Assembly: GCA_937907485.1 (NCBI GenBank)
Contig: CALESR010000203.1
Coordinates: forward strand, 1-25,881
Direction of reading: 5' to 3'
Length of the DNA stretch: 25,881 nucleotides
Source: an uncultured Paracoccaceae bacterium
GTDB lineage: Bacteria > Pseudomonadota > Alphaproteobacteria > Rhodobacterales > Rhodobacteraceae
Under the pieces are notes generated by a model. It was given only the letters and a program-made list of their open reading frames with translations, was not told the origin of the DNA and searched no databases. Every line of letters begins with the position of its first letter. The first letter of the stretch is position 1. Position numbers and translations under genes: made by a program. Below are positions 8,478-15,573 of the stretch, in pieces.

Positions 8478-8999
8478 TCACAGCGCCCGCATCGACAGGG
8501 TATGCCAAGCACCCCAGAGCGTGGTGACAAAGATCGCCATCAGGCCGATCGCCTGCACGATTACCCGATGCCAGAAAAACGCCCGCGCCAAGGCCTCGCC
8601 GCGCAGGTCCTGCGCCTCGATCCGCGCCGACAGCCGCAGACCCAGCCATGCCGCCAACGTCAGCGGACCAAGCAGCAGGAACACCGCCTGCGCCAGTTCG
8701 GCGCGATAGACAAAGCCGATCATCGCCAGCGACGTCAGCACCGCCATCCAGAACCCCACCAGCCAGACCCCGGCGTTGCGCATCACGCCCAGCCGCCGCC
8801 GCGCCTGCAATGCCGCCATCAGTTCGAGGTCCGCCATCGCCTGGCCGCCTTGTCTCCGCGCCCGCGTCACCATGTCAAAGGGCACACCCATGATGAAATG
8901 GGCAGCATTCGACCATGCCACCGCCAGAACCAGCCAGAACCAGAGGTTGGAAAACGACCTCAGGTCGATGATGGAAAAGATGGAATTCGTCCAGTTCAC
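8478..8999 (-). CDS. Integral membrane protein of the 'component of SufBCD complex' family
   Basis: A 173-residue protein, starting with GTG at 8999 (product MNWTNSIFSIIDLRSFSNLWFWLVLAVAW) behind a GGCAGGGGG-type ribosome site. It has about four hydrophobic segments: residues 18-40, about 72-95, about 103-125 and about 140-162. The family occurs in Rhodobacteraceae and is commonly annotated 'component of SufBCD complex'. I see no cysteine ligands or Fe-S motif here, so that name is not supported by the sequence. The gene precedes mfd with a 3-base gap and is probably co-transcribed with it. It is divergent from hemB, with 128 bases between. An ATG start is available only well inside the first membrane segment, which supports the GTG. 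Confidence 0.75.
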   Translation of the reverse strand: MNWTNSIFSIIDLRSFSNLWFWLVLAVAWSNAAHFIMGVPFDMVTRARRQGGQAMADLELMAALQARRRLGVMRNAGVWLVGFWMAVLTSLAMIGFVYRAELAQAVFLLLGPLTLAAWLGLRLSARIEAQDLRGEALARAFFWHRVIVQAIGLMAIFVTTLWGAWHTLSMRAL

Positions 9000-9127
9000 C
9001 CCGGACCCCCTGCCTTGCGCCCTTCTGATTAGCGACCTTTCGCGCCGGGGCCAAGCCGGGAAACCGCGTGCTGCCCTTGAGCTTGCCGCGGCTGCATGGC
9101 ACCAAGGCCGCAGACGAGGAGATCCCG

Positions 9128-10129
9128 ATGCCGCCCCACGCCCCTGCCAGCTTTCCCGCCGCGCGCCTTCGCCGCCTGCGCCGCACCGCGGCCCTGCGCG
9201 ATCTGGTCGCCGAAACCAGCCTCAGCGCCGCCGACCTGATCTGGCCGGTGTTCATCCGTGAGGGGGCCGGACTCGAAGAGCCGATTGCCTCGATGCCGGG
9301 GGTCAGCCGCCTGTCGCTGGACGTGATGCTGAAAAAAGCCGCCGAGGCGCATGCCGACGGTGTCGGCGCGATCTGCCTGTTTCCCTATACCGACCAGTCC
9401 CTGCGCACCGAAGACTGCGCCGAGGCCTGGAACCCCGAGAACCTGACCAACCGCGCGATCCGCCTGCTCAAGGCCGATCTGCCGGAACTGGCGGTGATGA
9501 CCGATATCGCGCTGGACCCCTATAACGCCAACGGGCATGACGGCTTTGTGGTCGGGGGACAGATCGTCAACGATGAAACCGTCGAGGCCTTGGTGAAAAT
9601 GGCACTGGCCCAGGCCGAGGCCGGGGCGGATATCCTGGGCCCGTCGGACATGATGGACGGCCGCATCGGCGCGATCCGCGCGGCGCTGGAGGCGGCCGGG
9701 CACCGCGACGTGGCGATCCTGTCCTATGCGGCGAAATTTGCCTCGGCCTTCTACGGCCCGTTCCGCGACGCGGTCGGCGCCTCGGGGCGGCTGGTCGGCG
9801 ACAAGAAGACCTATCAGGTCAACCCTGGCAACCGGCTCGAAGCACTGCGCTGCGTCGCGCGCGATCTCGATGAGGGCGCCGACATGGTGATGGTGAAACC
9901 GGGGATGCCCTATCTCGACATCTGCCGCGAGGTGAAGGACAGCTTTGGCGTGCCGACCTTCGCCTATCAGGTCTCGGGCGAATACGCGATGCTGGCGGGC
10001 GCCATCGAGAGGGGCTGGCTGAAGGGCGAGGCGGTGATGCTGGAAAGCCTGCTGGCCTTCAAACGCGCGGGCTGCGACGGGGTGCTGAGCTATTTCGCCC
10101 CGGCGGCGGCGCGGGCGTTGAAGGGGTAA
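9128..10129 (+). CDS. hemB: Delta-aminolevulinic acid dehydratase (porphobilinogen synthase)
   Basis: A 333-residue enzyme that condenses two 5-aminolevulinates to porphobilinogen in haem and (bacterio)chlorophyll synthesis. The catalytic lysines are visible: K203 in SYAAKFAS and the Schiff-base K257 in VMVKPGMPY. The SDMMDGRI loop is present. At the metal-switch segment TDIALDPYNANGHDG, the positions that are cysteine in zinc-type enzymes are A128, D130 and D138, so this is the cysteine-free type typical of alphaproteobacteria. The ATG at 9128 follows GACGAGGAGATCCC. A GTG at 9068 in the same frame lacks a ribosome site and adds 20 residues not expected in the family. Haem supply is relevant to the many c-type cytochromes of the sox cluster, but there is no operon link. 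Confidence 0.97.
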   Translation: MPPHAPASFPAARLRRLRRTAALRDLVAETSLSAADLIWPVFIREGAGLEEPIASMPGVSRLSLDVMLKKAAEAHADGVGAICLFPYTDQSLRTEDCAEAWNPENLTNRAIRLLKADLPELAVMTDIALDPYNANGHDGFVVGGQIVNDETVEALVKMALAQAEAGADILGPSDMMDGRIGAIRAALEAAGHRDVAILSYAAKFASAFYGPFRDAVGASGRLVGDKKTYQVNPGNRLEALRCVARDLDEGADMVMVKPGMPYLDICREVKDSFGVPTFAYQVSGEYAMLAGAIERGWLKGEAVMLESLLAFKRAGCDGVLSYFAPAAARALKG

Positions 10130-10205
10130 GGGGGCATTCGCCCCGACCCTGACCGAAGTCGCTTGCGGCGTATCGGCAAGGCTTCGCGCAGTCGCGCCGC
10201 TGCGC

Positions 10206-10234
10206 GTGACAAGTGGTCGCGCACCCTCTATAGT
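10206..10234 (+). promoter_or_regulatory. Candidate sigma-70 promoter of the SYLF lipoprotein gene
   Basis: GTGACA at 10206-10211 and TATAGT at 10229-10234 are separated by 17 bases, each one mismatch from the consensus hexamers. They lie 53 bases upstream of the chosen ATG at 10288. This is by sequence match only. Confidence 0.5.
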
Positions 10235-10287
10235 GGCGGGATGAAACCGGGGCACCAGACCCCGGCCCAGAGCGGATGAGGACGAGC

Positions 10288-10848
10288 ATGACCCACCTTC
10301 TTTCGCGTCGCGGCCTGTTGGCTGGCGGCGCAGCAACCTCGCTTTTGGCGGCCTGCGGCAATCCCGTCGGCAATTTCAACGCCGAGCGGCTGGATGCCCG
10401 CGTCGATGCAACGCGCGATTTCCTGCGCCAGAACCACCCGGAGCTGGCCAACCTGTTCCAGGACGCGCAAGGTATTCTTTACATGCCGCTGGTGACCGAG
10501 GCCGGGTTCTTCCTCGGCGGGTCCTTTGGTCAGGGTGCGCTGCGTATCGCCGATGCGACGGTCGATTATTATTCGGCCACGCGGCTCAGCGCCGGGTTGC
10601 AGATCGGCGCGCAGCAATACGCGCATGTGCTGTTCTTCATGACGCCACAGGCATTGGCCGATTTTCGCGCCGGCGAGGGCTGGGCGGCCAGTGCCGACCT
10701 GCGCTATGCGTTGCCCGAGGAGGGCGGCTCGGCCGGGGTGCAGACCACCACGATGTTCTCGCCGGTGATCGCTGTGGTCTTTGGTCAGGCCGGGCTGATC
10801 GCCGGGGCCTCGCTGGCGGGCGTGCGCTATCAGCGCATCATCCCGTAA
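10288..10848 (+). CDS. SYLF (YSC84-related) domain Tat lipoprotein
   Basis: A 186-residue protein. MTHLLSRRGLLAGGAATSLLAAC combines a twin-arginine-like motif (SRRGLL) with a lipobox ending at C23, so it is probably a Tat-exported lipoprotein. The mature part holds a SYLF/Ysc84-like domain: QGILYMPLVTEAGFFLGGSFGQGAL (about residues 61-85), YYSATRLSAGLQIGAQQY, then FSPVIAVVFGQAGLIAGASLAGVRYQRI at the end. In eukaryotes SYLF domains bind phosphoinositides. Bacterial members are uncharacterised periplasmic lipid-associated proteins. I chose the ATG at 10288 over 10276 because AGGACGAGC sits just before it. The 157-base gap after hemB holds a small gggg..cccc hairpin and the promoter noted at 10206. 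Its 3' end is 1 base from the convergent transporter stop. Confidence 0.85.
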   Translation: MTHLLSRRGLLAGGAATSLLAACGNPVGNFNAERLDARVDATRDFLRQNHPELANLFQDAQGILYMPLVTEAGFFLGGSFGQGALRIADATVDYYSATRLSAGLQIGAQQYAHVLFFMTPQALADFRAGEGWAASADLRYALPEEGGSAGVQTTTMFSPVIAVVFGQAGLIAGASLAGVRYQRIIP

Positions 10849-10849
10849 G

Positions 10850-11893
10850 TCACTCGGCCGTCACCCCGATCAGCCGGCGCAGCCCGAACAATGCGCCGGC
10901 TGCGATCGCCGCCAGTGTCACCGGCGCCGACCACGCGAGGGTGGCAAAAGCACTGACCCCCTGCCCGACCGAGCAGCCCAGCGCGATCACCCCACCGACG
11001 CCCATCAGCGCCGCGCCACCGACCTGACGGCCCAGTTCGCGCGGGTCCTCGCAGGCCTCCCACCGGAACATGCCGCGCCAAAGCGAGCCCGCCAGCGCCC
11101 CCGCCATCACCCCCAGCACCGAGCCAACCGAAAAGGTGATGCCGCCCGCCGTCGAAGTCATCAGGAAGATCAGCGTGCGGCCGACCGGCGCGGTAAAGGA
11201 CAGCCCTTCGACCCCGATCTCGCCCATGCTTTCCATGCGCACCCAAGAGGTGCCCCAGTAGGCAAAGACCACGGCAAATCCGGCGACAGCGCCCCATGCG
11301 AGTTCACCGGGCGCGCGGCGCAGCGGGCCATAGGCCAGCGCCCAGACGAGGAAAGCGGCGGAAATCAACAGCGCGGTCGCCAGTTGCGGCAGCCCGGTCA
11401 ATGCCTGCACGGTGGCAGCGATGCCCTGCGGATCCGAGGTTTCGATCTGCTCGAACAGCGCGACACGCAGCGGCGCCAGCGGACCGGACAGAGTGACGAA
11501 GCCAAAGACCCCCATCACCACCACCACCACCAGCGAGCGCAGATCACCGCCGCCAAATCGCACCAGCGCGCCAAAGCCGCAGTTGCCCGCCAGCGCCATG
11601 CCATAACCAAAGATCAGCCCGCCCGCGACCGAGGCCCAGGGGTTCCACGCGATCTGGTGGTAAAAGGTGTTGGCGATTTCGACCCGGCCCAACGCGGCGC
11701 CCAGAAAGGTGCCCGAAATTGCCACCGCCAGCACGACGCCCCACAGCCGCAACCGCCGTTGATCGCCGCCGTAGGCCGCCGTTTCCAGCGCGCCCAGCGT
11801 GCAGAAATTGCCCAGCCGCGCCGAGAGTCCCAGCACCACACCGGCGATCAGCCCCACGAGGGCAGCTTGCAGGCCGTAAGGGATAGAGTCCAT
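10850..11893 (-). CDS. YeeE/YedE-family sulfur-compound transporter (SoxT/TsuA-like)
   Basis: A 347-residue polytopic inner-membrane protein with about nine hydrophobic segments. It has the family's small-residue/cysteine motifs: GNFCTLGA (about residues 28-35), AGNCGFGALVRFGGG (about 101-115) and ALGCSVGQGVSAF near residue 310. YeeE/YedE proteins include the thiosulfate importer TsuA, where conserved cysteines line the path, and the SoxT proteins of sox clusters. This copy probably imports thiosulfate or another sulfur species, or passes a sulfur signal. The ATG at 11893 follows GGAGCGCGCC. Upstream lies a 20-base palindrome at 11975-11994 identical in layout to one upstream of soxT, suggesting SoxR control. 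It is a distant paralogue of the protein at 13445-14512. Confidence 0.9.
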   Translation of the reverse strand: MDSIPYGLQAALVGLIAGVVLGLSARLGNFCTLGALETAAYGGDQRRLRLWGVVLAVAISGTFLGAALGRVEIANTFYHQIAWNPWASVAGGLIFGYGMALAGNCGFGALVRFGGGDLRSLVVVVVMGVFGFVTLSGPLAPLRVALFEQIETSDPQGIAATVQALTGLPQLATALLISAAFLVWALAYGPLRRAPGELAWGAVAGFAVVFAYWGTSWVRMESMGEIGVEGLSFTAPVGRTLIFLMTSTAGGITFSVGSVLGVMAGALAGSLWRGMFRWEACEDPRELGRQVGGAALMGVGGVIALGCSVGQGVSAFATLAWSAPVTLAAIAAGALFGLRRLIGVTAE

Positions 11894-11974
11894 GGCGCGC
11901 TCCGCTTGGCTGGTTCAATCTGAAGAATCCCGGCAGTGCGGGCAAAAAGCAAGCGTGGATTGGCGGCGGATTCA

Positions 11975-11994
11975 ATATGCGAAACCGTGAATAT
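11975..11994. promoter_or_regulatory. Candidate SoxR operator, site A (YeeE gene / metallo-hydrolase divergent promoters)
   Basis: ATATGCGAAACCGTGAATAT is 20 bases and shares 15 of 20 positions with site B (14544-14563) and 15 of 20 with the reverse complement of site E (19498-19517). It is also flanked by an ATTCA/TGAAT inverted pair (11970-11974, 11988-11992), an arrangement common in ArsR/SmtB operators. It lies in the 208-base region between the two divergent starts, 81 bases from the transporter ATG. Assignment to SoxR is inference. Confidence 0.65.
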
Positions 11995-12101
11995 CACTTG
12001 CAGCGGCGCAGAGGCTTGCTATCCTTGGGGCCTTGGCGTGTTCTCCCACCGCCGCACCTTGCAAGACACCGGCCCCGCGGGGCCTGAACATGGGGGATTC
12101 C

Positions 12102-13010
12102 ATGCAGATCACTCGTCGCGCCTTTGCCCTTGGCGGCGCATCCCTGACCAGTCTCGCCGCGCTGATGCCCCGCAGGGCGCGGGCGTCGGTCAGTCTGGGC
12201 GCCATGCAGATCGAGATGGTGTCGGATGGGTCGCTGATGCTGCCCGCCGATTTCATCCTTGGCGCCACACCGCCCGCCGAAATCGCCGCGATCATCGCCG
12301 CGCATGGCATCAGCGGTGGCGCACTGACCCCGCCGTGCAACCTGACCCTGCTGCGCCATGAGGACCGGGTCGTGCTATTCGACATCGGCTCGGGTCCGGA
12401 TTTCCAGCCCTCGGCCGGTTTGCTGCCTGAAACGCTGGACGCCATGGGTCTGGCGCCTGAAGACATCACGCATCTGGTGGTGACCCACGGCCATCCTGAC
12501 CACATCTGGGGCCTGCTTGATGACTTTGACGAGCCCTTCCTGCCCAATGCGCAGATCCTGATGGGCCGGGCCGAGTTCGACTACTGGATGGACCCCGGCA
12601 CCGTGGACAGTATCGGCAACGCGCGGCAGGCTTTTGCCATCGGCGCGCAGCGGCGGCTCGAGGTGGTGGCCGATCTGGTCAACTTCTTTGAGGACGGTCA
12701 GGAAATCCTGCCCGGTATCGCCGCCCGCGCCACACCGGGGCACACACCGGGGCACATGGCGTTCGAGCTGCGCGACGGTTCGGAAAGTCTGATGGTGCTA
12801 GGCGACGCTTTGGGCAATCATCATGTCGCCTTCGAGGCGCCGGACTTTGCCTCGGGATCGGATCAGGACCCCACGATGGCGGCGCAGACGCGGCTGGGGC
12901 TGCTGGATCAGATCGCCGGGGCGCAGATGCGCATCGCCGGCTTCCATTTGCCGGGCGGGCTGGGACGGGTCGAGCGCGCAGGCGCTGCCTATCGGTTCAT
13001 CGCGGACTAG
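12102..13010 (+). CDS. Tat-exported metallo-beta-lactamase-fold hydrolase
   Basis: A 302-residue protein. MQITRRAFALGGASLTSLAALMPRRARA is a Tat signal, so it folds in the cytoplasm and acts in the periplasm. The dinuclear metal site is complete: H129, H131, D133 and H134 in THGHPDH, H214/H218 in TPGHTPGH, D235 in LGDAL, and H282 in GFHLPG. The overall pattern resembles general MBL hydrolases (lactonase/thiol-ester type). Sox clusters of Paracoccus carry SoxH, a Tat-exported metallo-hydrolase of unclear function, and this could be a relative, but I cannot show orthology. The ATG at 12102 is preceded by GGGGGATTCC. An upstream ATG at 12090 has no such site. It shares a control region with the YeeE gene and is followed by a strong bidirectional terminator. 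Confidence 0.88.
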   Translation: MQITRRAFALGGASLTSLAALMPRRARASVSLGAMQIEMVSDGSLMLPADFILGATPPAEIAAIIAAHGISGGALTPPCNLTLLRHEDRVVLFDIGSGPDFQPSAGLLPETLDAMGLAPEDITHLVVTHGHPDHIWGLLDDFDEPFLPNAQILMGRAEFDYWMDPGTVDSIGNARQAFAIGAQRRLEVVADLVNFFEDGQEILPGIAARATPGHTPGHMAFELRDGSESLMVLGDALGNHHVAFEAPDFASGSDQDPTMAAQTRLGLLDQIAGAQMRIAGFHLPGGLGRVERAGAAYRFIAD

Positions 13011-13041
13011 AAAAAGGGGGGCCCAACGGCCCCCCTTTTTT
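13011..13041. terminator. Bidirectional intrinsic terminator
   Basis: aaaaaggggggcc (13011-13023) pairs with ggccccccttttt (13028-13040) around loop caac, giving a 13-bp stem with A- and T-tracts on the two sides. It starts directly after the metallo-hydrolase stop and lies 4 bases from the convergent stop at 13045, so it can serve both genes. Confidence 0.92.
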
Positions 13042-13044
13042 GCT

Positions 13045-13341
13045 TCAGCGGCCGATGGCCTTGCGCACGGCCGCCACGACGGCCAGCATCACGCCGCCGC
13101 CCACACCGCCCGACGCCAGTTGCGTGACGATCGACCCGATGTCGAGGCCGCCCGCAGCCGCAGTGGCCGCCGCCGGGTCAACCGCGCCGCCGGTCAGCAT
13201 GCCGATGATCTGGCCGCCCAGACCGCCGCCGACGATACCGGCCAGCGAGTTGATGAGCGTGCCCTGATTCAGACCGCGTGCGACGCCACCCACCGCATTG
13301 CCGCCCACGGCGCCCGCGATCAGGCTGATGATCATTTCCAT
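13045..13341 (-). CDS. Small glycine-rich hydrophobic protein, unknown
   Basis: A 98-residue protein, MEMIISLIAGAVGGNAVGGVARGL, dense in small residues with repeated GG and GxxxG spacing (GAVGGNAVGG, GIVGGGLGGQIIG, GGVGGGVML). It has two or three hydrophobic stretches (about residues 3-20, 33-52 and 70-90), so it may insert in or lie on a membrane like glycine-zipper proteins. I recall similar uncharacterised proteins in Rhodobacteraceae. The ATG at 13341 follows GAGGGAAGGGACACCCAA. It lies downstream of soxT on the same strand, 103 bases after the soxT stop, with a perfect inverted repeat in between. No function can be assigned. Confidence 0.7.
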   Translation of the reverse strand: MEMIISLIAGAVGGNAVGGVARGLNQGTLINSLAGIVGGGLGGQIIGMLTGGAVDPAAATAAAGGLDIGSIVTQLASGGVGGGVMLAVVAAVRKAIGR

Positions 13342-13400
13342 TTGGGTGTCCCTTCCCTCAATACCCCGTTGCGAGGCCCGGAAAGGTTAACGGAGGTTGC

Positions 13401-13421
13401 GCATTTCCCAAAGGGAAATGC
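13401..13421. other. Perfect 9-bp inverted repeat between soxT and the glycine-rich gene
   Basis: gcatttccc (13401-13409) and gggaaatgc (13413-13421) are separated by aaa. There is no T-tract on either strand. It could be a soxT 3' hairpin, or an operator or RNA hairpin ahead of the gene starting at 13341. It differs from the sox palindrome. Confidence 0.5.
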
Positions 13422-13444
13422 CGGGGCGCACTTCCCCCCTGCGG

Positions 13445-14512
13445 TCAGGCCGTGGCGAGGCGTTCGCTACGCTGGTCAACCACCAGATCGGTGGCCATTG
13501 CGCCGATCCACATCGACAACAACGCCAGCCACGCGGTCGCGGCAAAGATCGAACCACCGGTCACCCCGGCGCCGATGGCACAGCCACCCGCCAGCATGCC
13601 GCCAAAGCCCATCAGCACAGCACCGAACATCGAGCGCCGCATGGTCTTTTCGCCGTCAAACCCCTGAAACTTGAACTGCCCGCTCAGCGCCGAGGCAAGG
13701 AAAGCGCCAAGGAACACACCCGGCACCAATCCGATGTCGAAATTCCATTCAGGCGCGGATTCCAGAAAGAACATCAAGGTGTTGGCCGAAGGTCCCGTAA
13801 AGGTGGCCGAGGTGACATTGACCGGCTCCCAGGCGTTTTGCGCCAGCGTCCAGGTCAGCACCCAGCCCAGCGCCACGGCAAACCCGACCCCCGAGGCAAA
13901 GACCAGCACCCGGGCGCCGATCTGCGCTCGCAGCGCCACGCCAATCGCCAGCACCGCCAGACCCAGCCCCAGCACCAGACCCGTCACGTCGGGCAGGCCC
14001 AGCAGGGTCAGCAGGTTCAGGTTCATGCCGTTCGGCGTGACCCACAGCGCCGCCAGCCAGTTGCGCAACGGCGCCAGCCAGCCATGCAGGCTCATCTGCG
14101 CGACGACGGCAAAAATCAACCCGGAGACCACCGAGCGCAGGTTCCCCGTCGCCGCCAGCACCAGAAGACGCCCCGAGCAGCCCCGCGCCAATACCATGCC
14201 GACGCCAAACATCAGGCCACCCAGAATCGCGCCCGACCACGACCCGGCGACGTTCATCATCCGCGAATCCTGCGCCTCGAACAGGCCCAGCCATTGCGCG
14301 CCCTGCACCCAGACCACCGCAGTCGAGAAGGTCAGCAGCCAGATCGCCACCTTGCCGCCCATCAGGCCGCGGGCGAATTCGACCGTCGCCGCGCGCAGGC
14401 AAAAGGACGAACGTTGCGCTGCGATGCCGAACACCATGCCGGTGATCAGACCCAGCAACGCGCCGACCTTGGCTTCGCCCCAGGTTTCGATAAGGGTTGT
14501 CAGGGTGTCCAT
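13445..14512 (-). CDS. soxT: SoxT-like YeeE/YedE membrane transporter
   Basis: A 355-residue polytopic membrane protein with about nine or ten hydrophobic segments. Its family motifs are RSSFCLRAATVEFARG (about residues 34-49), VLARGCSGRLLVLAATGN (about 107-124) and LAGGCAIGAGVTGGS (near residue 312). It sits directly downstream of soxR on the same strand, the position of soxT in Paracoccus-type clusters. SoxT proteins are thought to import sulfur compounds or to transmit their presence to SoxR; which subtype this is cannot be told from the sequence. The ATG at 14512 has a CGGAGGCGCACG ribosome site. The 79-base gap to soxR contains candidate operator site B, so it may also be transcribed on its own. 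Confidence 0.88.
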   Translation of the reverse strand: MDTLTTLIETWGEAKVGALLGLITGMVFGIAAQRSSFCLRAATVEFARGLMGGKVAIWLLTFSTAVVWVQGAQWLGLFEAQDSRMMNVAGSWSGAILGGLMFGVGMVLARGCSGRLLVLAATGNLRSVVSGLIFAVVAQMSLHGWLAPLRNWLAALWVTPNGMNLNLLTLLGLPDVTGLVLGLGLAVLAIGVALRAQIGARVLVFASGVGFAVALGWVLTWTLAQNAWEPVNVTSATFTGPSANTLMFFLESAPEWNFDIGLVPGVFLGAFLASALSGQFKFQGFDGEKTMRRSMFGAVLMGFGGMLAGGCAIGAGVTGGSIFAATAWLALLSMWIGAMATDLVVDQRSERLATA

Positions 14513-14543
14513 CGTGCGCCTCCGGTTGTCGGGTCAACGGCGG

Positions 14544-14563
14544 ATATGCGCAATTCGGAATAT
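14544..14563. promoter_or_regulatory. Candidate SoxR operator, site B (soxR-soxT gap)
   Basis: ATATGCGCAATTCGGAATAT matches site A at 15 of 20 positions and the reverse complement of site E at 16 of 20. It is centred about 41 bases upstream of the soxT ATG, inside the 79-base soxR-soxT gap. The position would allow a soxT-specific promoter under SoxR. Inference from recurrence and symmetry. Confidence 0.68.
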
Positions 14564-14591
14564 GGTCCTTGATCTGGATCAGACGGGCGCG

Positions 14592-14951
14592 TCATGCCTT
14601 GCGAAACAACCGCTGGATCACGGCACACATCTCGCGCACCTTGGGGTCCGACAGCGAATAGATGATCTGGTTTCCGTCGCGCCGGGTGCTGACCAGCTTT
14701 TCGTGCCGCAGGCGCGCCAGTTGCTGACTGACCGCCGCCTGCCGCGACATCACCAGTTGCTCCAGTTCGGTCACCGTCAGGTCGCGCTCGCACAGGTGAT
14801 ACAGCATCAACAGCCGTCCGTCGTGGCCCAGCGCCTTGAGAAAATCCGAGGCCTGCCGCGCCTCGACCATCAGCGCCTCGGGATTGGCGCCACCGAGCGC
14901 GCTGCTGCGCGTTCCGGTTGCTCCTTCCGCTCCGTGGCCGTCTGCCGCCAT
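14592..14951 (-). CDS. soxR: ArsR-family transcriptional repressor SoxR of the sox regulon
   Basis: A 119-residue winged-helix ArsR/SmtB protein. It is unrelated to the MerR-type SoxR of enteric bacteria. After a non-conserved tail, the core runs from about residue 28. LGHDGRLLMLYHLCERDLTVTELE carries C54. The recognition helix is SRQAAVSQQLARLR (about 69-82), the wing is STRRDGNQIIYSLSD, and C109 lies in the last helix (VREMCAVI). Paired cysteines at these two positions are the sulfur-sensing residues proposed for sox repressors; their oxidation or polysulfide bridging releases DNA. It is flanked by soxS and soxT on the same strand. The probable targets are the palindromes at 11975, 14544, 15490, 17045 and 19498. 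Confidence 0.93.
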   Translation of the reverse strand: MAADGHGAEGATGTRSSALGGANPEALMVEARQASDFLKALGHDGRLLMLYHLCERDLTVTELEQLVMSRQAAVSQQLARLRHEKLVSTRRDGNQIIYSLSDPKVREMCAVIQRLFRKA

Positions 14952-15046
14952 CGGCTGTTATCCCTGCGCTGCCCGATCAGCCCGGTGGCCCCTCGGTGTG
15001 ATGATCCTGCGCGGACCCTATCATGCGGCGAGAGGGGAATCGAGGC

Positions 15047-15424
15047 TCAGCCCGATACAGCACCGCCCGCCTGATCGATCATCTCGTTCACATAACCCCA
15101 GAAGAAATCCTCGCCGGGAAAGCCGATCAGCCGCCCGGCCTCGTGCCCGTCGGCGCCCAGCAGGATGAAGGTCGGCGTGACAAAGGGGCGGGAGTCCAAC
15201 ACCACGCCTTCGGGCAGCGGGCCATGCAGATCGGCGCGAATCAAGGGCGCCAGCCGGGCCTCGGGCGAGGCCTCGTAAGCCGGGGCGACATCGCGGTTGA
15301 ACGCGGCGCAGACATAGCAGCCGGTCTGTTCGATCATCAGCAGCCGGAAGTCCTGCGCCCCTGCCGGCAGCGCCAGCAGCAGCGCCAGCGCGGCACCCGG
15401 AAATCCAATGACAGCCCTGCGCAT
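15047..15424 (-). CDS. soxS: Periplasmic thioredoxin-like SoxS
   Basis: A 125-residue thioredoxin-fold protein with a signal peptide (MRRAVIGFPGAALALLLALPAGAQ, likely cleaved after Ala23). The redox motif is C36-Y-V-C39 in TGCYVCAAFN, and the conserved cis-proline segment is VTPTFILL. In Paracoccus SoxS reactivates the Sox system by reducing blocked thiols, chiefly on SoxY. The gene is first in the minus-strand unit soxS-soxR-soxT and is divergent from soxV, with 149 bases between the starts. That gap includes an AT-rich operator-like palindrome at 15490. The 95-base gap to soxR holds nothing I recognise. The ATG at 15424 follows AGGAGGGCTG on the minus strand. Confidence 0.92.
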   Translation of the reverse strand: MRRAVIGFPGAALALLLALPAGAQDFRLLMIEQTGCYVCAAFNRDVAPAYEASPEARLAPLIRADLHGPLPEGVVLDSRPFVTPTFILLGADGHEAGRLIGFPGEDFFWGYVNEMIDQAGGAVSG

Positions 15425-15489
15425 CGCAGCCCTCCTGACCGATCACCCCACAACCCTGTCACGAATCCGGTTGACGGACGATCTTATAC

Positions 15490-15507
15490 ATATGAACATT
15501 GTAATAT
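15490..15507. promoter_or_regulatory. Candidate SoxR operator, site C (soxS/soxV divergent promoters), contracted
   Basis: ATATGAACATTGTAATAT is 18 bases. Read on the minus strand as ATATTACAATGTTCATAT, it fits the 20-base consensus ATATTCACAATTGCGCATAT if two single-base gaps are allowed. It lies in the only strongly AT-rich stretch of the soxS-soxV gap (15482-15511), where promoter elements for both directions would be expected. Sox repressors of this family are known to bind the soxS-soxV intergenic region. Confidence 0.6.
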
Positions 15508-15573
15508 TATTGACCGCTGCAGGCAAGTGCGCCGTCCGGCCCCCGCCCGCACGGTCCCGAGGAGGAACGGTCC

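Noticed and set aside
6447..9032. Open frame of 861 codons on plus, antisense to mfd
   Set aside because: It lies opposite a fully conserved mfd and its product is rich in R, Q, H and P as expected of a GC-rich antisense frame. No recognisable domain.
12090..12101. ATG at 12090 (MGDS) as start of the metallo-hydrolase
   Set aside because: The Tat signal and the GGGGGA ribosome site fit the ATG at 12102 better.
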